DNA of 64,000 nt. It comes from Thioclava sediminum. Its GTDB lineage: Bacteria; Pseudomonadota; Alphaproteobacteria; Rhodobacterales; Rhodobacteraceae. This document shows positions 34,645-44,148 of this stretch, piece by piece. The notes beneath the pieces are model-generated. The model worked only from the letters and a program-made list of their open reading frames with translations, did no database searches and was not told where the DNA came from. Positions within the stretch are counted from its first letter, which is position 1; each line of letters starts with the position of its first letter. Made by a program: the position numbers and the translations under genes. The stretch is taken from contig NZ_MPZV01000001.1 in the NCBI RefSeq assembly GCF_002020355.1, positions 372,001 through 436,000 of the forward strand, read 5' to 3'.

Positions 34645-36153
34645 TCAGAACAGCCGGTCGAGCGGCATGTAGAATGCGCCGAACAGCACCACGACCGCGA
34701 CGAAAGCCGCGCCCACCATGGAGCCGGAGACCAGCACCTTGCGGCGACGACGGCGCGCGTCTTCGGGCGTGCTCAGATAGGGCAGCGTCGCGAAAGCCGA
34801 GATACCGAGATGGCGCTGCAGGTCTTCGGGGCGACGGATTCCGGTGCTGAGCAATTCACGCAGCGCAATCGCCACGAGACCGAACAGCAGCCCCACCCCG
34901 ACGCCTGCCAGCGCGAGCGTCTTTCGATTGGGCTTCACCGGCTCGCCCGGCGCGACCGCCTGATCGATCACGGTCAGCTTCTCGCCCTTGGCCAGCGACT
35001 CGATCGTATCGCCCGTCTCGGCCACGGCGCGCGCTTTCACGGCGCTGTCGTATTGATCGGCGAGATTGTCGTGATCGCGGCGCAGCGCCTCGAGCGCCGA
35101 TGCGTTGGCGGGCACTTTCGCAATCGCCTCGCGGAGTTGCGCGATTTTCAGATCGGCGGCATCCCCGGCGGCTTGCGCCACGAAAAGCGTATCGATCAAT
35201 TCGCGCAGACGGCTCTCGAAGGCGGAGTTGGCTTTCGGCAGCGGCAGTTCCACCTGCTGCGACAATTCCTGAATCTGCGCGCCCAGCGCCGCAAGGCGGG
35301 CATCATCGGCGGGCAGTAGCGGCTTGAGCGCGTCGCGCTGCGCCTCGAGCCGGGCCAGTTCGCGCGCGGCGGGCGGATAGATCGCGTCGCGGTCGACCAC
35401 ACGCCCCGCCGCTTCGCGCAGGCGCACCAGCCGGTCGATCTCCGTCTCGGTCTCGTTCACATGCGCGAGCCGGGTCTCCGCGCCCGCCTGAAGGGCAGCG
35501 AGACGGTCGCGCAGCAGCGGCAATTCCTCGGGCAATGCGTCGCCGTTTTCCTGCCTGAACTGCAACATCGCGCTGGAGGATTTCGCCAGTTCGCCTTCCA
35601 GCCGATCCACCTCGCGCGAGAAGAAATCAAGCGTGTCGCGCGCGGCCTTGGTGCGGATATCGCTGTCTTCCTTGAGGATGCGCGTCACCAGCTCGTTCGC
35701 GACCCGCGCAGCGCGAGCCGGAGCACCAGCGCGGAAGGACACCGTCATGAAGGTCGCGTCCTTCGGGGCGGAGCGCGACTTGCTCTGCTCGGAGATCTCG
35801 ATCTCGACCGAGTTCTGAAGCGCCTCGAAGACCGCATCGGCATTGCGCGCGCCGGACTCGGTGCGCAGATCGGGGAACAGTGCCATACGCCGCGCCATGT
35901 CGAGCAGGCTCTCCCGCGAGAGCACCCGCTTGCGGATCACCTGCAGCTTGGCATTGGTGTCGGTGCGCACGGTCGAGGCCGCCAGACCGTCCGGGATGCG
36001 GTCCCCTTCGACGACGAGAAGCGCCTTGGCCTCGTAGATCGGCGTGATCATCCGCCCCGCCGCCAGACCGACAAGCGCGCCCAGCAACACCGCCAGCAAA
36101 AGCCAGTGGATCCGCCGGGCGAACAAGGCTGCGTAGAAGCGGAGCTCCCGCAT
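34645..36153 (-). CDS. Wzz/GNVR-domain polysaccharide chain-length determinant
   Basis: A 502-residue polysaccharide co-polymerase. There are transmembrane helices near residues 15-35 and near 425-445, a third hydrophobic stretch near the C-terminus, and a long periplasmic coiled coil between them. The N-terminal Wzz domain and the PNRKTLALAGVGVGLLFG membrane segment are typical. It overlaps the end of the ATPase gene by one base (TGATG) and precedes the CpsD kinase, forming the classical split BY-kinase pair. Confidence 0.9.
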   Translation of the reverse strand: MRELRFYAALFARRIHWLLLAVLLGALVGLAAGRMITPIYEAKALLVVEGDRIPDGLAASTVRTDTNAKLQVIRKRVLSRESLLDMARRMALFPDLRTESGARNADAVFEALQNSVEIEISEQSKSRSAPKDATFMTVSFRAGAPARAARVANELVTRILKEDSDIRTKAARDTLDFFSREVDRLEGELAKSSSAMLQFRQENGDALPEELPLLRDRLAALQAGAETRLAHVNETETEIDRLVRLREAAGRVVDRDAIYPPAARELARLEAQRDALKPLLPADDARLAALGAQIQELSQQVELPLPKANSAFESRLRELIDTLFVAQAAGDAADLKIAQLREAIAKVPANASALEALRRDHDNLADQYDSAVKARAVAETGDTIESLAKGEKLTVIDQAVAPGEPVKPNRKTLALAGVGVGLLFGLVAIALRELLSTGIRRPEDLQRHLGISAFATLPYLSTPEDARRRRRKVLVSGSMVGAAFVAVVVLFGAFYMPLDRLF

Positions 36154-37073
36154 CAGCGCCCTCCCCTGTGGAGGAAGGCGGGCGCGGCCTCAGCGGATGC
36201 TGCAGCGGTTGGCGCGGGGGCGATCACGCGCGGCTTGGCGCGCTGGGTCTCGACCGGCAGATAGAAGACGTTGTCCTCGATCACCCTGTCGATGATCTCG
36301 CCGGTGACGATCTCCGAACGCGCCGAATAGGCATAGACCATACCCAGATCGGCCAGCTGGTTCATCAGCCGCGGAAGGCCACCGCAATGGGCGTGCAGTT
36401 TCTGCGCGGCTTCGGGGGTGAAGATCTCGCGCGTCGCCCCCGCGACCTGCAGGCGATGGGCGATATAGGGCTGCGCGCAATCGGCGGGCATCGGCCCGAG
36501 ATGGAAGCCGGAAGACACTCGCTGCGCAAACTGGCGCAGTTCGGGCCGTGCGATCAGGTCGCGCAGTTCCGGCTGCCCCATCAGGATCAACTGCACCAGC
36601 TCGTCCTTGTCCGCGTTGATATTGGTGATCATGCGCAGTTCTTCGAGCACGCCCGCATCGAGGTTCTGCGCCTCGTCGATCACAACCACTACACGCCGCC
36701 CGGCGGCATACTCCTGGATCAGAAGCTGCTGGAACCGGTCGTAGATCAGGACGTAATCCTCGCCCGCCTCCACCCTCTGGCCGAGCGAGAGCATGATCCA
36801 GCGGATCACGTCATCGCGCGAGCCGCGCGCGTTCGACACGAGCGCGATTGTCACATCCTCGGAGATCGTCGCCATCAGGTGACGCAGCAGCGTTGTCTTG
36901 CCCGCCCCGACCTCGCCAGTGATCAGCGTGATCGGTGCGCGCGAGAACAGCCCGTATTCGAGCATGGTCGCCGCGTGCTTGTGCTCTGGAGACCAGAACA
37001 GGAAATCGGGATCGGGCAGCAACGAAAAAGGACGTTCTGCCAAGCCGAAGAATTCGGTGTAGATTTCGTTCAT
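36153..37073 (-). CDS. ExeA-like AAA ATPase of the exosortase/EPS locus
   Basis: A 306-residue AAA+ ATPase beginning MNEIYTEFFGLAERPFSLLP, the start typical of exosortase-associated ATPases (XrtA type). Walker A is GEVGAGKT, Walker B VVVVIDEAQNLD and the sensor is ILMGQPELRDLI. The tail is alanine/proline rich. Its role in EPS export or protein sorting is not known in detail. It is the first gene of the minus-strand ATPase - Wzz - CpsD operon, facing the TPR lipoprotein gene. Confidence 0.9.
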   Translation of the reverse strand: MNEIYTEFFGLAERPFSLLPDPDFLFWSPEHKHAATMLEYGLFSRAPITLITGEVGAGKTTLLRHLMATISEDVTIALVSNARGSRDDVIRWIMLSLGQRVEAGEDYVLIYDRFQQLLIQEYAAGRRVVVVIDEAQNLDAGVLEELRMITNINADKDELVQLILMGQPELRDLIARPELRQFAQRVSSGFHLGPMPADCAQPYIAHRLQVAGATREIFTPEAAQKLHAHCGGLPRLMNQLADLGMVYAYSARSEIVTGEIIDRVIEDNVFYLPVETQRAKPRVIAPAPTAAASAEAAPAFLHRGGR

Positions 37074-37105
37074 GCCTGTACCGGGCCTTTGGCCTCTGGG
37101 ATTTG

Positions 37106-37188
37106 TTTGCGACAGTAAGCTGCATCTCCCCGCCTTACGCAAGAATTCGTGAGCAATTCGCGAGTGGCTGAGGCGAAACTGTCGCAAA
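37106..37188. promoter_or_regulatory. Divergent promoter region with an 11-bp inverted repeat
   Basis: TTTGCGACAGT (37106-37116) and ACTGTCGCAAA (37178-37188) are perfect inverted copies 61 bases apart. Between them is a tandem direct repeat, AATTCGTGAG (37144-37153) and AATTCGCGAG (37155-37164). All lie between the divergent ATPase and TPR lipoprotein genes, so they look like operator sites for a regulator of the exosortase locus. Confidence 0.5.
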
Positions 37189-37322
37189 AACGCGTCTATT
37201 CCTAGGAAAACTGGCTATTTAGACAGGGGGGCGCTGTTCAAATCTCTTTATAGATGACGTCGGAGCAGCTAGCCTTTCTGCCAAGCGCCAGTCAGAGCGC
37301 AGTAGCAGAGCAGGCAAGACAG

Positions 37323-39839
37323 ATGCCCCGATACCAGTATGCGCGCGCGAGCTTTTTCGCGCTTTGCGCGGCGCTCGCATTGAGCGGCTGCAAGAGTGAC
37401 GCAGACAAGGCCGAAGCCCATTACCAATCGGCCCAGACCCTTCTGGCCGAGGGCGATCCCGTCCGCGCGATGGTCGAGCTGCGCAACGTCTTCGAATATG
37501 ACGGCACCCATAAGGCCGCGCGGCGCGCCTATGCCGATCTGCTGCTGGCGCAGGGACGGCTGCAGGAAGCCTTCAGCCAATATCTGCGTCTGCTCGAACA
37601 ATATCCCGAGACGGTCGAGGTGCATCGCATCCTTGCGGAGCTGTCGCTGCGCACGGGCAACCTGCCACGCGCGCAAAAACAGGTCGACGCGGTGCTGGAA
37701 CTCGCGCCCGACGATCCCGGCGCGCAGGCGGTGCAGCTCGCACTCGATCTGCGGCAGGCGAGCCTGTCGCGCGACACGGGCCGCCAGTCCGAAATCGCGG
37801 CGCAGGCCAAGGCTCTGACCGTGGCACATCCCGAGGTCCTGACCGGCTGGCATGTGCTGATCGACGCGCGCAACGCCCAAGGCGACGACGCCGCGACACT
37901 GGCCGCGCTCGATACGGCGCTTGCCCGCGATCCGGCGCAATACCGGCTGCAGGTTCTCAAGCTGGAGCTGATCTCGAAGCGTGGGACGAGCGCAGAGATC
38001 GGCGCGCAGCTCGAAGTGATGCAGGGGCTGTTCCCCGAAGACCCGAAAACCCGCACCGCCCTCATCGCTTGGTATGTGCTGCGCGACGATCCGGCGGGGG
38101 CGGCGCGCTTCCTGCGCAAGCTCGCGACCGATCGCGAGCAGCAGACGGGCGGCTATCTGGAACTCGTGCGTTTTCTGGCCCGCGCGAAAGGCGCCGAGGC
38201 CGCGCGGGCGGAACTCGACTCGCTGATCGTGCAGTCGAAGGGCGCGGCGAATGAGGCGATCTTCACCGCGATGCGGGCCGATCTGGATTTTCAGGCCGGA
38301 GACCGGGCGGCGGCTTTGACGCGGATGCAGGCGCTGATCGAGAGCCATCCCGACAGCGAGGAGATGCGACAGCTGCGCTCTGCTTACGCCCGGATGCTCG
38401 ACCATGACGGGCAGCGCGATAAGGCGAAAACCGAGATCGCGGCCATTCTGAAGACCGATCCGACCAACGTCCCGGCCCTGCAGCAGCGCGCGGCGTGGCG
38501 GATCGAGGAGGATCGCCTCGATCTGGCGATCACCGATCTGCGCAGCGCACTGCAGCAGGCCCCCGACAACCCGCAGACCCTGACGCTGCTGGGCGAGGCC
38601 GACCTGCGCGAGGGCGCGCCCGATCTGGCGATGGGCCGCTTCAGCCAAGCCTATGATGCGGCGGGGCGCGCCGCGCCCGAGGCGATCCGCTATGTCGATT
38701 TCCTCTTCGCGCATGACCGCGCCAGCGCCGCGCGGACGGTTCTGGCCGAGGCCGTGGCGGTCACCCCCAACAGCCCCGGTCTGCTCAAGCGGCAGGCTGA
38801 TCTGGCGCTGGCCGATCGCGACTGGATGCTCGCCCATCGCATCGCAGACCGGCTCGACACATCTTCGGCCCCGGGCACGGAGGCGCTGGCGCAGTCGATC
38901 CGCGCCGCGATCCTGATGGGGCGCGGACGCAGCGAGAGCGCAATCGAGACGCTGAAAACCCTGGTGCAGACGCCCGGGACCGGCGAAGACGGCGTCACCA
39001 CGGCCCCTGCGGTCTCGGCGGCGGCGGTCTCGGCCGTGGTGCAGGCGCAACTGGCCTCCGGGCGGGGCGGCGAGGCGCGCGCCTATCTGGAGGCGCAACT
39101 GACCCAGCAGCCCGACAATCGCGGCTTGCGGCTGCTGGAGGCGAACCTCTGCGCGATTCAGGGCGAGACCGACCGGGCTGAGACCGGGCTGCGCACGCTG
39201 ATGTATGAAGACCCGGCCGATCCGCGCCCGGCCCGCCAACTCTATCGCCTGCTTGCGGCCCAAGGGCGTGAAGGCGATGCGCTTGCGGTGATCCAGACGG
39301 CGCTGGAAAAGGCGCCGCAGGCCGATCCGCTGCTGCTGCTCTACCGGGCGCGCTCGGAGGAGAAATCGGGCCGGTTCGACGCAGCGATCGCAACCTATGA
39401 CGATCTCTACACCCGCGACAGCGGCGATCTGATCGTGGCGAATAACCTCGCGAGCCTGCTGAGCACCCATCGCGACGACCGGCCCAGCCTCGAGCGTGCG
39501 GCGCAGATCGCGAAACGCTTCCGCGAGCGGCCCGAACCCGCCTTCAAGGACACCTATGGCTGGGCGGAATACCGGCTGGGCAATTACGGGGCTGCGCGCC
39601 CCCTTCTCGCCGCTGCCGCCGCCGGATTGCCGGAGAACCCGCTCGCGCAATATCACTACGCCGCCGTGCTGATCGCGCTGGAAGAGACCGATCTGGCCGA
39701 AGCGGCCCTGCGCGATGCGCTGCGTCTGGCCGGCGAGCCTTTGCCGCCCGCGATGCAAGGCGCGAAGGCGCAGCTTGCCGCCCTGACCGGAGAGGGCTCG
39801 TCGGGCAACACCCCGCGCCCGGCCCCGGCCCAGCGCTGA
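37323..39839 (+). CDS. PrsT-like tetratricopeptide lipoprotein of the exosortase locus
   Basis: An 838-residue TPR protein with a lipoprotein signal peptide (lipobox LSGC, FFALCAALALSGCKSD). It has many degenerate TPR units from about 35 to 820, such as RRAYADLLLAQGRLQEAFSQY and NNLASLLSTHRDDRP. It resembles the PEP-CTERM system TPR protein PrsT, thought to help polysaccharide assembly or export in the periplasm. The ATG at 37323 begins the signal peptide; in-frame codons from 37254 lack similarity. The XrtD gene follows after 80 bases. Confidence 0.88.
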   Translation: MPRYQYARASFFALCAALALSGCKSDADKAEAHYQSAQTLLAEGDPVRAMVELRNVFEYDGTHKAARRAYADLLLAQGRLQEAFSQYLRLLEQYPETVEVHRILAELSLRTGNLPRAQKQVDAVLELAPDDPGAQAVQLALDLRQASLSRDTGRQSEIAAQAKALTVAHPEVLTGWHVLIDARNAQGDDAATLAALDTALARDPAQYRLQVLKLELISKRGTSAEIGAQLEVMQGLFPEDPKTRTALIAWYVLRDDPAGAARFLRKLATDREQQTGGYLELVRFLARAKGAEAARAELDSLIVQSKGAANEAIFTAMRADLDFQAGDRAAALTRMQALIESHPDSEEMRQLRSAYARMLDHDGQRDKAKTEIAAILKTDPTNVPALQQRAAWRIEEDRLDLAITDLRSALQQAPDNPQTLTLLGEADLREGAPDLAMGRFSQAYDAAGRAAPEAIRYVDFLFAHDRASAARTVLAEAVAVTPNSPGLLKRQADLALADRDWMLAHRIADRLDTSSAPGTEALAQSIRAAILMGRGRSESAIETLKTLVQTPGTGEDGVTTAPAVSAAAVSAVVQAQLASGRGGEARAYLEAQLTQQPDNRGLRLLEANLCAIQGETDRAETGLRTLMYEDPADPRPARQLYRLLAAQGREGDALAVIQTALEKAPQADPLLLLYRARSEEKSGRFDAAIATYDDLYTRDSGDLIVANNLASLLSTHRDDRPSLERAAQIAKRFRERPEPAFKDTYGWAEYRLGNYGAARPLLAAAAAGLPENPLAQYHYAAVLIALEETDLAEAALRDALRLAGEPLPPAMQGAKAQLAALTGEGSSGNTPRPAPAQR

Positions 39840-39919
39840 TTTTGTCTTTGGATCAAAGCTCTCGCAGGGTAAGCTAATGTTAAGCGCCGCGTCAGACGGC
39901 CTATGAGCGAGCAGTCGAG

Positions 39920-41500
39920 ATGATCACCACGAGCCCCCCTCTGCGCGAGGTGCGTGCCCTGCCATGGGGGACGCTCGGCCTGCTGTCGCTGGCTGCCCTC
40001 TCCTATCCGTTCTTCGCATTGGGGCTCGCGAGCCTCGGGGCCGCGTGGTCCACGCCGGAATATAGCCACGGGCCGCTGATCCCGCTGATTTCGCTCTATC
40101 TTTTCGCGCGAGAATTGCATCACGCACCGCTCACGCTGGAGGCCCGCCCGCAGCGCTGGCGAGGCGTCGCGGTGATCGCAGTGGCGCTCGCCCTCGCCGT
40201 TTTCGGCACCCGCGCGCAGATCGCCGATTTCGTGACCTATGCGCTGATTATCTGGATGATGGGCGCGGTACTGCTGAGCATGGGCTGGCAGGCGGGCAAA
40301 CGCCATTGGAAGCCGGTGCTGCATCTGATCTTCATGCTGCCGCTGCCGCAGATCCTCTACTGGAAACTCACCATCGCCCTACAGCTCGTCTCATCGGAGC
40401 TGGGCGTGATGCTGGTGCGCGCCGCCGACATCCCGGTGCATCTGAGCGGCAATGTGATCGACCTTGGCGTCTACAAGCTGCAGGTGGCCGATGCCTGTTC
40501 GGGGCTGCGCTATCTCTTCCCGATCCTCAGCTTCTCCTACCTGTTCGGCATCCTCTATCGCGGTCCGTTCTGGCATAAGGTCGTGCTCTTCGCGATGGCC
40601 GCGCCGCTGACGGTTCTGCTGAATTCGCTGCGCATCGGTATGGTCGCGATCCTCGTCGATGCTTACGGCATCGAGCAGGCCGAGGGCTTCCTGCATGTCT
40701 TCGAGGGCTGGGTCATCTTCGGCGCGGCGATTGCGATCCTCAGCCTCACCGCGATCGGGCTGCAGCGGCTGGTGGCCGAGCCGAAACCGCTCTCGGAGGC
40801 GCTCGATCTGGACTATCGCCGTTTCGCGCCGGAAGCACGACGCTTGCGCAACCTCGCGCCGTCGCGCGATCTGGGGCTGGCGGTCGTCCTGACGGGGGTG
40901 GCACTTGCGCTCTGGTCCGGCCTGCCGCAGATGACGACGCTCCCGCCCGAGCGCGCGCCCCTGTCGTCCTTCCCGACGCAGATCGATGGCTGGCAGGGCA
41001 CGCGCCGCACGCTGGAGCCTGCGACCGAGCAAGTCTTGGCAGCCAGCGATTATCTCAACGCGGTTTATACCGATCCCGGCCAGGACGCGCCGGTGAACCT
41101 GTTCGTCGCGTGGTATGCCGATCAGAGCCAAGGCGACGGCATCCATTCTCCCGAGGTCTGCCTGCCGGTCGGCGGCTGGGAAGTCAGCGCCTTCCGCCCG
41201 CATCGCATTGCCCTGCCCCACCGTGCCCCCTTCGAGGTCAACCGCGCGATCATCACCAAGGGTCTCAACCGGCAACTGGTCTATTACTGGTTCGACGGAC
41301 GTGGCCGCGCGATGACGAGCGACTGGCGCGCGAAGCTGTCGGTGATCGTGGATGGGATCACGCGCGGGCGGACGGATGGCGCGTTGGTGCGCTATGTCAC
41401 GCCGATCCGCCGCGACGAGGATATCCGCGCTGCCGACCGGCGCCTGACGCGCTTCATCGGGCAGTCGCTGCCCCGGCTGAGCGCCTCGATTCCGGAGTAG
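39920..41500 (+). CDS. xrtD: Exosortase XrtD fused to an EpsI domain
   Basis: A 526-residue fusion. The N-terminal exosortase (about 20-290, eight hydrophobic segments) has the catalytic triad C193 (ADACSGLRYL), R238 (NSLRIGM) and H259 (FLHVFEGW). The C-terminal EpsI domain (about 310-520) contains SFPTQIDGWQGTRR and IHSPEVCLPVGGWEV. This layout matches the VPLPA-CTERM-specific exosortase XrtD. It would cleave C-terminally anchored proteins and link sorting to polysaccharide. No VPLPA-CTERM substrate is seen in the window. Confidence 0.92.
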   Translation: MITTSPPLREVRALPWGTLGLLSLAALSYPFFALGLASLGAAWSTPEYSHGPLIPLISLYLFARELHHAPLTLEARPQRWRGVAVIAVALALAVFGTRAQIADFVTYALIIWMMGAVLLSMGWQAGKRHWKPVLHLIFMLPLPQILYWKLTIALQLVSSELGVMLVRAADIPVHLSGNVIDLGVYKLQVADACSGLRYLFPILSFSYLFGILYRGPFWHKVVLFAMAAPLTVLLNSLRIGMVAILVDAYGIEQAEGFLHVFEGWVIFGAAIAILSLTAIGLQRLVAEPKPLSEALDLDYRRFAPEARRLRNLAPSRDLGLAVVLTGVALALWSGLPQMTTLPPERAPLSSFPTQIDGWQGTRRTLEPATEQVLAASDYLNAVYTDPGQDAPVNLFVAWYADQSQGDGIHSPEVCLPVGGWEVSAFRPHRIALPHRAPFEVNRAIITKGLNRQLVYYWFDGRGRAMTSDWRAKLSVIVDGITRGRTDGALVRYVTPIRRDEDIRAADRRLTRFIGQSLPRLSASIPE

Positions 41501-41505
41501 CGGGC

Positions 41506-41799
41506 TTACGAGCCCAGCGCGACGGTCCCGCCCCAGCAACCCGGGATCGGGTTGCGCGTGTCGAAGACAAGCGGGCAGGTTTCCACGGCTTTGATCGCAC
41601 GATCGACGCGCGCATCGGCCATCGCCGGTGTCAGCCCGATCGCGAGCGCATGGGCGACCGGATCATAGAGCGCGCGGCCCGTCAGATCAGCGGTCGCATG
41701 AGGCTTGGCTTCACGCAGATCACCCGCGAGAGCAGAGCTGGCCACACCGGTCACAACCAGTGCGGTAAACGCCACCGCCGATGTCCTCCAATGCGCCAT
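41506..41799 (-). CDS. Small secreted protein, unknown function
   Basis: A 97-residue protein with an N-terminal signal peptide (AVAFTALVVTGVASSALAG, cleavage after ALA). The mature part has two cysteines in VETCPLVFDTRNPIPGCWGG. It is opposite and almost abutting the end of xrtD. ATG 41799 begins right at the signal peptide; an in-frame ATG at 41841 is less likely. No family is recognised. Confidence 0.6.
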   Translation of the reverse strand: MAHWRTSAVAFTALVVTGVASSALAGDLREAKPHATADLTGRALYDPVAHALAIGLTPAMADARVDRAIKAVETCPLVFDTRNPIPGCWGGTVALGS

Positions 41800-41958
41800 A
41801 CAAGTTCCAAGCCGAATGCTTAACGATATAGGGCGAACCATCTCGCTGTCCGCCTCTTGAGTTTGTGGCGCAAATGGGGCGGCGCGCAACTGGAATCTTG
41901 GCGAAAATTGAGCGAAAAGAAATATTTATAAGAAACAATTCCGCTCGATCTGCAGGCT

Positions 41959-43155
41959 TTATTTCCCCAGCTTGGAGAATATCCGATCATAGGCCGCAAG
42001 GAGCTGTCGGGCCGAGAAATCCCAGGACAGCGCATCGAGCACCCGCGCCCGGCCCAGTCGCCCCATCGAACGCGCGCGTTCGGGCGCCTCGATCAGGGCT
42101 GCGACCCGGGCGGCGAAGTCCTTCGGATCATTGGCACGGGCATAGAGCGCGGCCTCCCCCGCAGAGGCCCGCCCTTCGGTCAGTTCGAACTGCACCAAGG
42201 GCTTCTCGAGCGTCATGTATTCCATGACCTTGTTCATCGTGGAGATGTCGTTCATCGCGTTTTTCGGATCGGGTGCCACGCCGATATCGATCGCATTCAT
42301 CGCCGCCAGCATATCCTCGCCGTAGAGCGGGCCGGTGAAGGTGAAATAACCGCTCAAGCCCCGCGCCGCGACATCGGCCTCCACGGTAGGCAACTCGGGG
42401 CCGAAGCCCACGATCACCACATGCAGATCGCTGTAGCCGAGCTTGCGCACCAGATGCTCGACCGCCTGCACCAGAAGGTCCATCCCCTCCTGCTGGCCGA
42501 TCACGCCGATATAGCCAAGCACGGTCTTCGCGCCCTTGCGATAGGCGGGATCACCGGGTCCGGGCAGGAAGGTCTCGACACGCGGGGCGGAGCGAACGAC
42601 GAAGACATCCTCGGGCGCCATGCAGCCGCGGGTGATCGCGATTTTGCGGAAGCTCTCATTCGTGGCCATCGACACCGAGGCGCTGGCGAAGGTGATCCGC
42701 TCCCAGATGCGCATCACGGCCCAGAGGAACCCCTTTTTGCCGAACTTGGCCTCGAACAGCTCCGGGCAGACGTCGTGATGGTCGAACATGTAGCGCACGC
42801 CCGACAGACGATAGCGCCAAGCCAGAAGCCAGATCAGATCGGGCGGGTTGCAGCCCTGGATCACGTCGAAGCCGCGCTCGCGTTTCACCTGTTTCGCCAG
42901 CCGGAACCACGCCTTGATCGCGTGCCAGTATTCGCGCGCATAGGCGACCGCGCCGGAATGGGCTTCGGGCGGTGCGGGGTGGCGGTAGATATGGATGCCC
43001 TCGATTTCCTCGTAAGCCGCGTCCCAGCCGCGCCCCATCGGACAGATCACCGAGACCTCGTAGCCCGCCCCGCGCAATGTCGTGGCCTCTAGCCAGACCC
43101 TGCGATCCAGCGGCACCGGCAGGTTCTCCACCACGATCAGAATGCGTCTCGCCAT
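41959..43155 (-). CDS. Glycosyltransferase, GT4-like
   Basis: A 398-residue two-Rossmann-domain glycosyltransferase. It begins MARRILIVVENLPVPLDRRVWLEA, with FDVIQGCNPPDLIW in the acceptor domain. The donor site region is LGYIGVIGQQEGMDLLV and DIGVAPDPKNAMNDISTMNKVMEY (the latter at about residues 290-313), with the E-x7-E-like region of GT4 enzymes. It probably adds a sugar to the exopolysaccharide repeat unit. ATG 43155 is the family start. Confidence 0.88.
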   Translation of the reverse strand: MARRILIVVENLPVPLDRRVWLEATTLRGAGYEVSVICPMGRGWDAAYEEIEGIHIYRHPAPPEAHSGAVAYAREYWHAIKAWFRLAKQVKRERGFDVIQGCNPPDLIWLLAWRYRLSGVRYMFDHHDVCPELFEAKFGKKGFLWAVMRIWERITFASASVSMATNESFRKIAITRGCMAPEDVFVVRSAPRVETFLPGPGDPAYRKGAKTVLGYIGVIGQQEGMDLLVQAVEHLVRKLGYSDLHVVIVGFGPELPTVEADVAARGLSGYFTFTGPLYGEDMLAAMNAIDIGVAPDPKNAMNDISTMNKVMEYMTLEKPLVQFELTEGRASAGEAALYARANDPKDFAARVAALIEAPERARSMGRLGRARVLDALSWDFSARQLLAAYDRIFSKLGK

Positions 43156-43291
43156 GCCCCTTACGACCCGCCCTTGCCACGGGGGCGGTTTGCCGCCCAT
43201 TTTTATGTGAGCCCCTTTCGCTCACGTCTTACGACGGTTATGTCGCAGCCACGCGTTGGTTTCCACCCCGCATAACTCCGGATTTCCCCAT

Positions 43292-44071
43292 ATGTTGCGC
43301 TCTCTACTCTCCCGTCTCAAACCAGAGACCGCTCCCTCCTCGGCACCCAATGGGCTGCCCCGTCCGGAGGCGCCGATCTGCGTGATCGGGGACCTTCACG
43401 GCCGCGCCGATCTCTTGGGCAAGATGTTCGAGCGGATCGGGCAGGAACCGGAAGGCGCGAAGGCCCGGATCATCACGCTGGGCGACATGATCGACCGTGG
43501 CCCGAATTCGGCGCGGGTGCTGGCGACGCTTCATGCGGCGCAGCTTGCCAATCCCTCGCGGATGATCTGCCTGATGGGCAATCACGAGCGGATGATGCTC
43601 GACTTCCTTCTGTCCCCCGATGCGCGCACCGCCGGCTGGCTGCGCGTGGGCGGATTGCAGACGTTGCAGAGCTACGGCATCGCGCCGCCCGATCCGCGCG
43701 AGACGGATCCGGAGGTGCTGGACGCGCTGCGCATGGATCTCGCTCGCGCGCTTGGGCCGGACCTGCTGGCATGGCTCGATGCGCGCCCCGCGATGTGGCG
43801 CGAGGGTCGCTTCGCCGCGACCCATGCCGGGGCCGATCCCTATCACCCGATGGAACGCCAGAGCCGCGATGCGCTGCTCTGGGGCCATCCCCGGTTCGGG
43901 CAGATGACCCGGCGCGATGGGGTCTGGATCGCCTTCGGCCATTGGGTCGTGGAGCAACCCGTCGCCGATCAGGGCCGCATCGCGGTCGATACCGGCGCCT
44001 ATGAGACCGGGCTCCTGAGTGCTGCTTGGCTCGACAAGGGCGGGCTGCGCTTCCTGCAAGTCGAAGGCTGA
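43292..44071 (+). CDS. PPP-family metallophosphoesterase (serine/threonine phosphatase-like)
   Basis: A 259-residue metallophosphoesterase with the three PPP metal motifs: GDLHGRADLL, GDMIDRGPNS and GNHERMM. The later histidines are in THAG and FGHWVV. It resembles bacterial serine/threonine or ApaH-like phosphatases. It could oppose kinase activity in the EPS locus, but this is only a suggestion from position. The ATG at 43292 precedes a basic N-terminus; an earlier in-frame codon at 43256 is less likely. Confidence 0.85.
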   Translation: MLRSLLSRLKPETAPSSAPNGLPRPEAPICVIGDLHGRADLLGKMFERIGQEPEGAKARIITLGDMIDRGPNSARVLATLHAAQLANPSRMICLMGNHERMMLDFLLSPDARTAGWLRVGGLQTLQSYGIAPPDPRETDPEVLDALRMDLARALGPDLLAWLDARPAMWREGRFAATHAGADPYHPMERQSRDALLWGHPRFGQMTRRDGVWIAFGHWVVEQPVADQGRIAVDTGAYETGLLSAAWLDKGGLRFLQVEG

Positions 44072-44148
44072 ACGATGATGGGCGCCCCCCGAAGGGAGCG
44101 CCCGTTGGCAGGTTACAAGCCGTCTCTCTCTCGCAACCGGTGTTGGAA

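Noticed and set aside
37269-39758. An 829-codon open frame opposite the TPR lipoprotein gene
   Set aside because: Shadow of a strongly coding frame; no start signal or domain.
44081-44106. GGGCGC / GCGCCC hairpin after the phosphatase gene as an intrinsic terminator
   Set aside because: Stem is only six bases with a long loop and there is no T tract.
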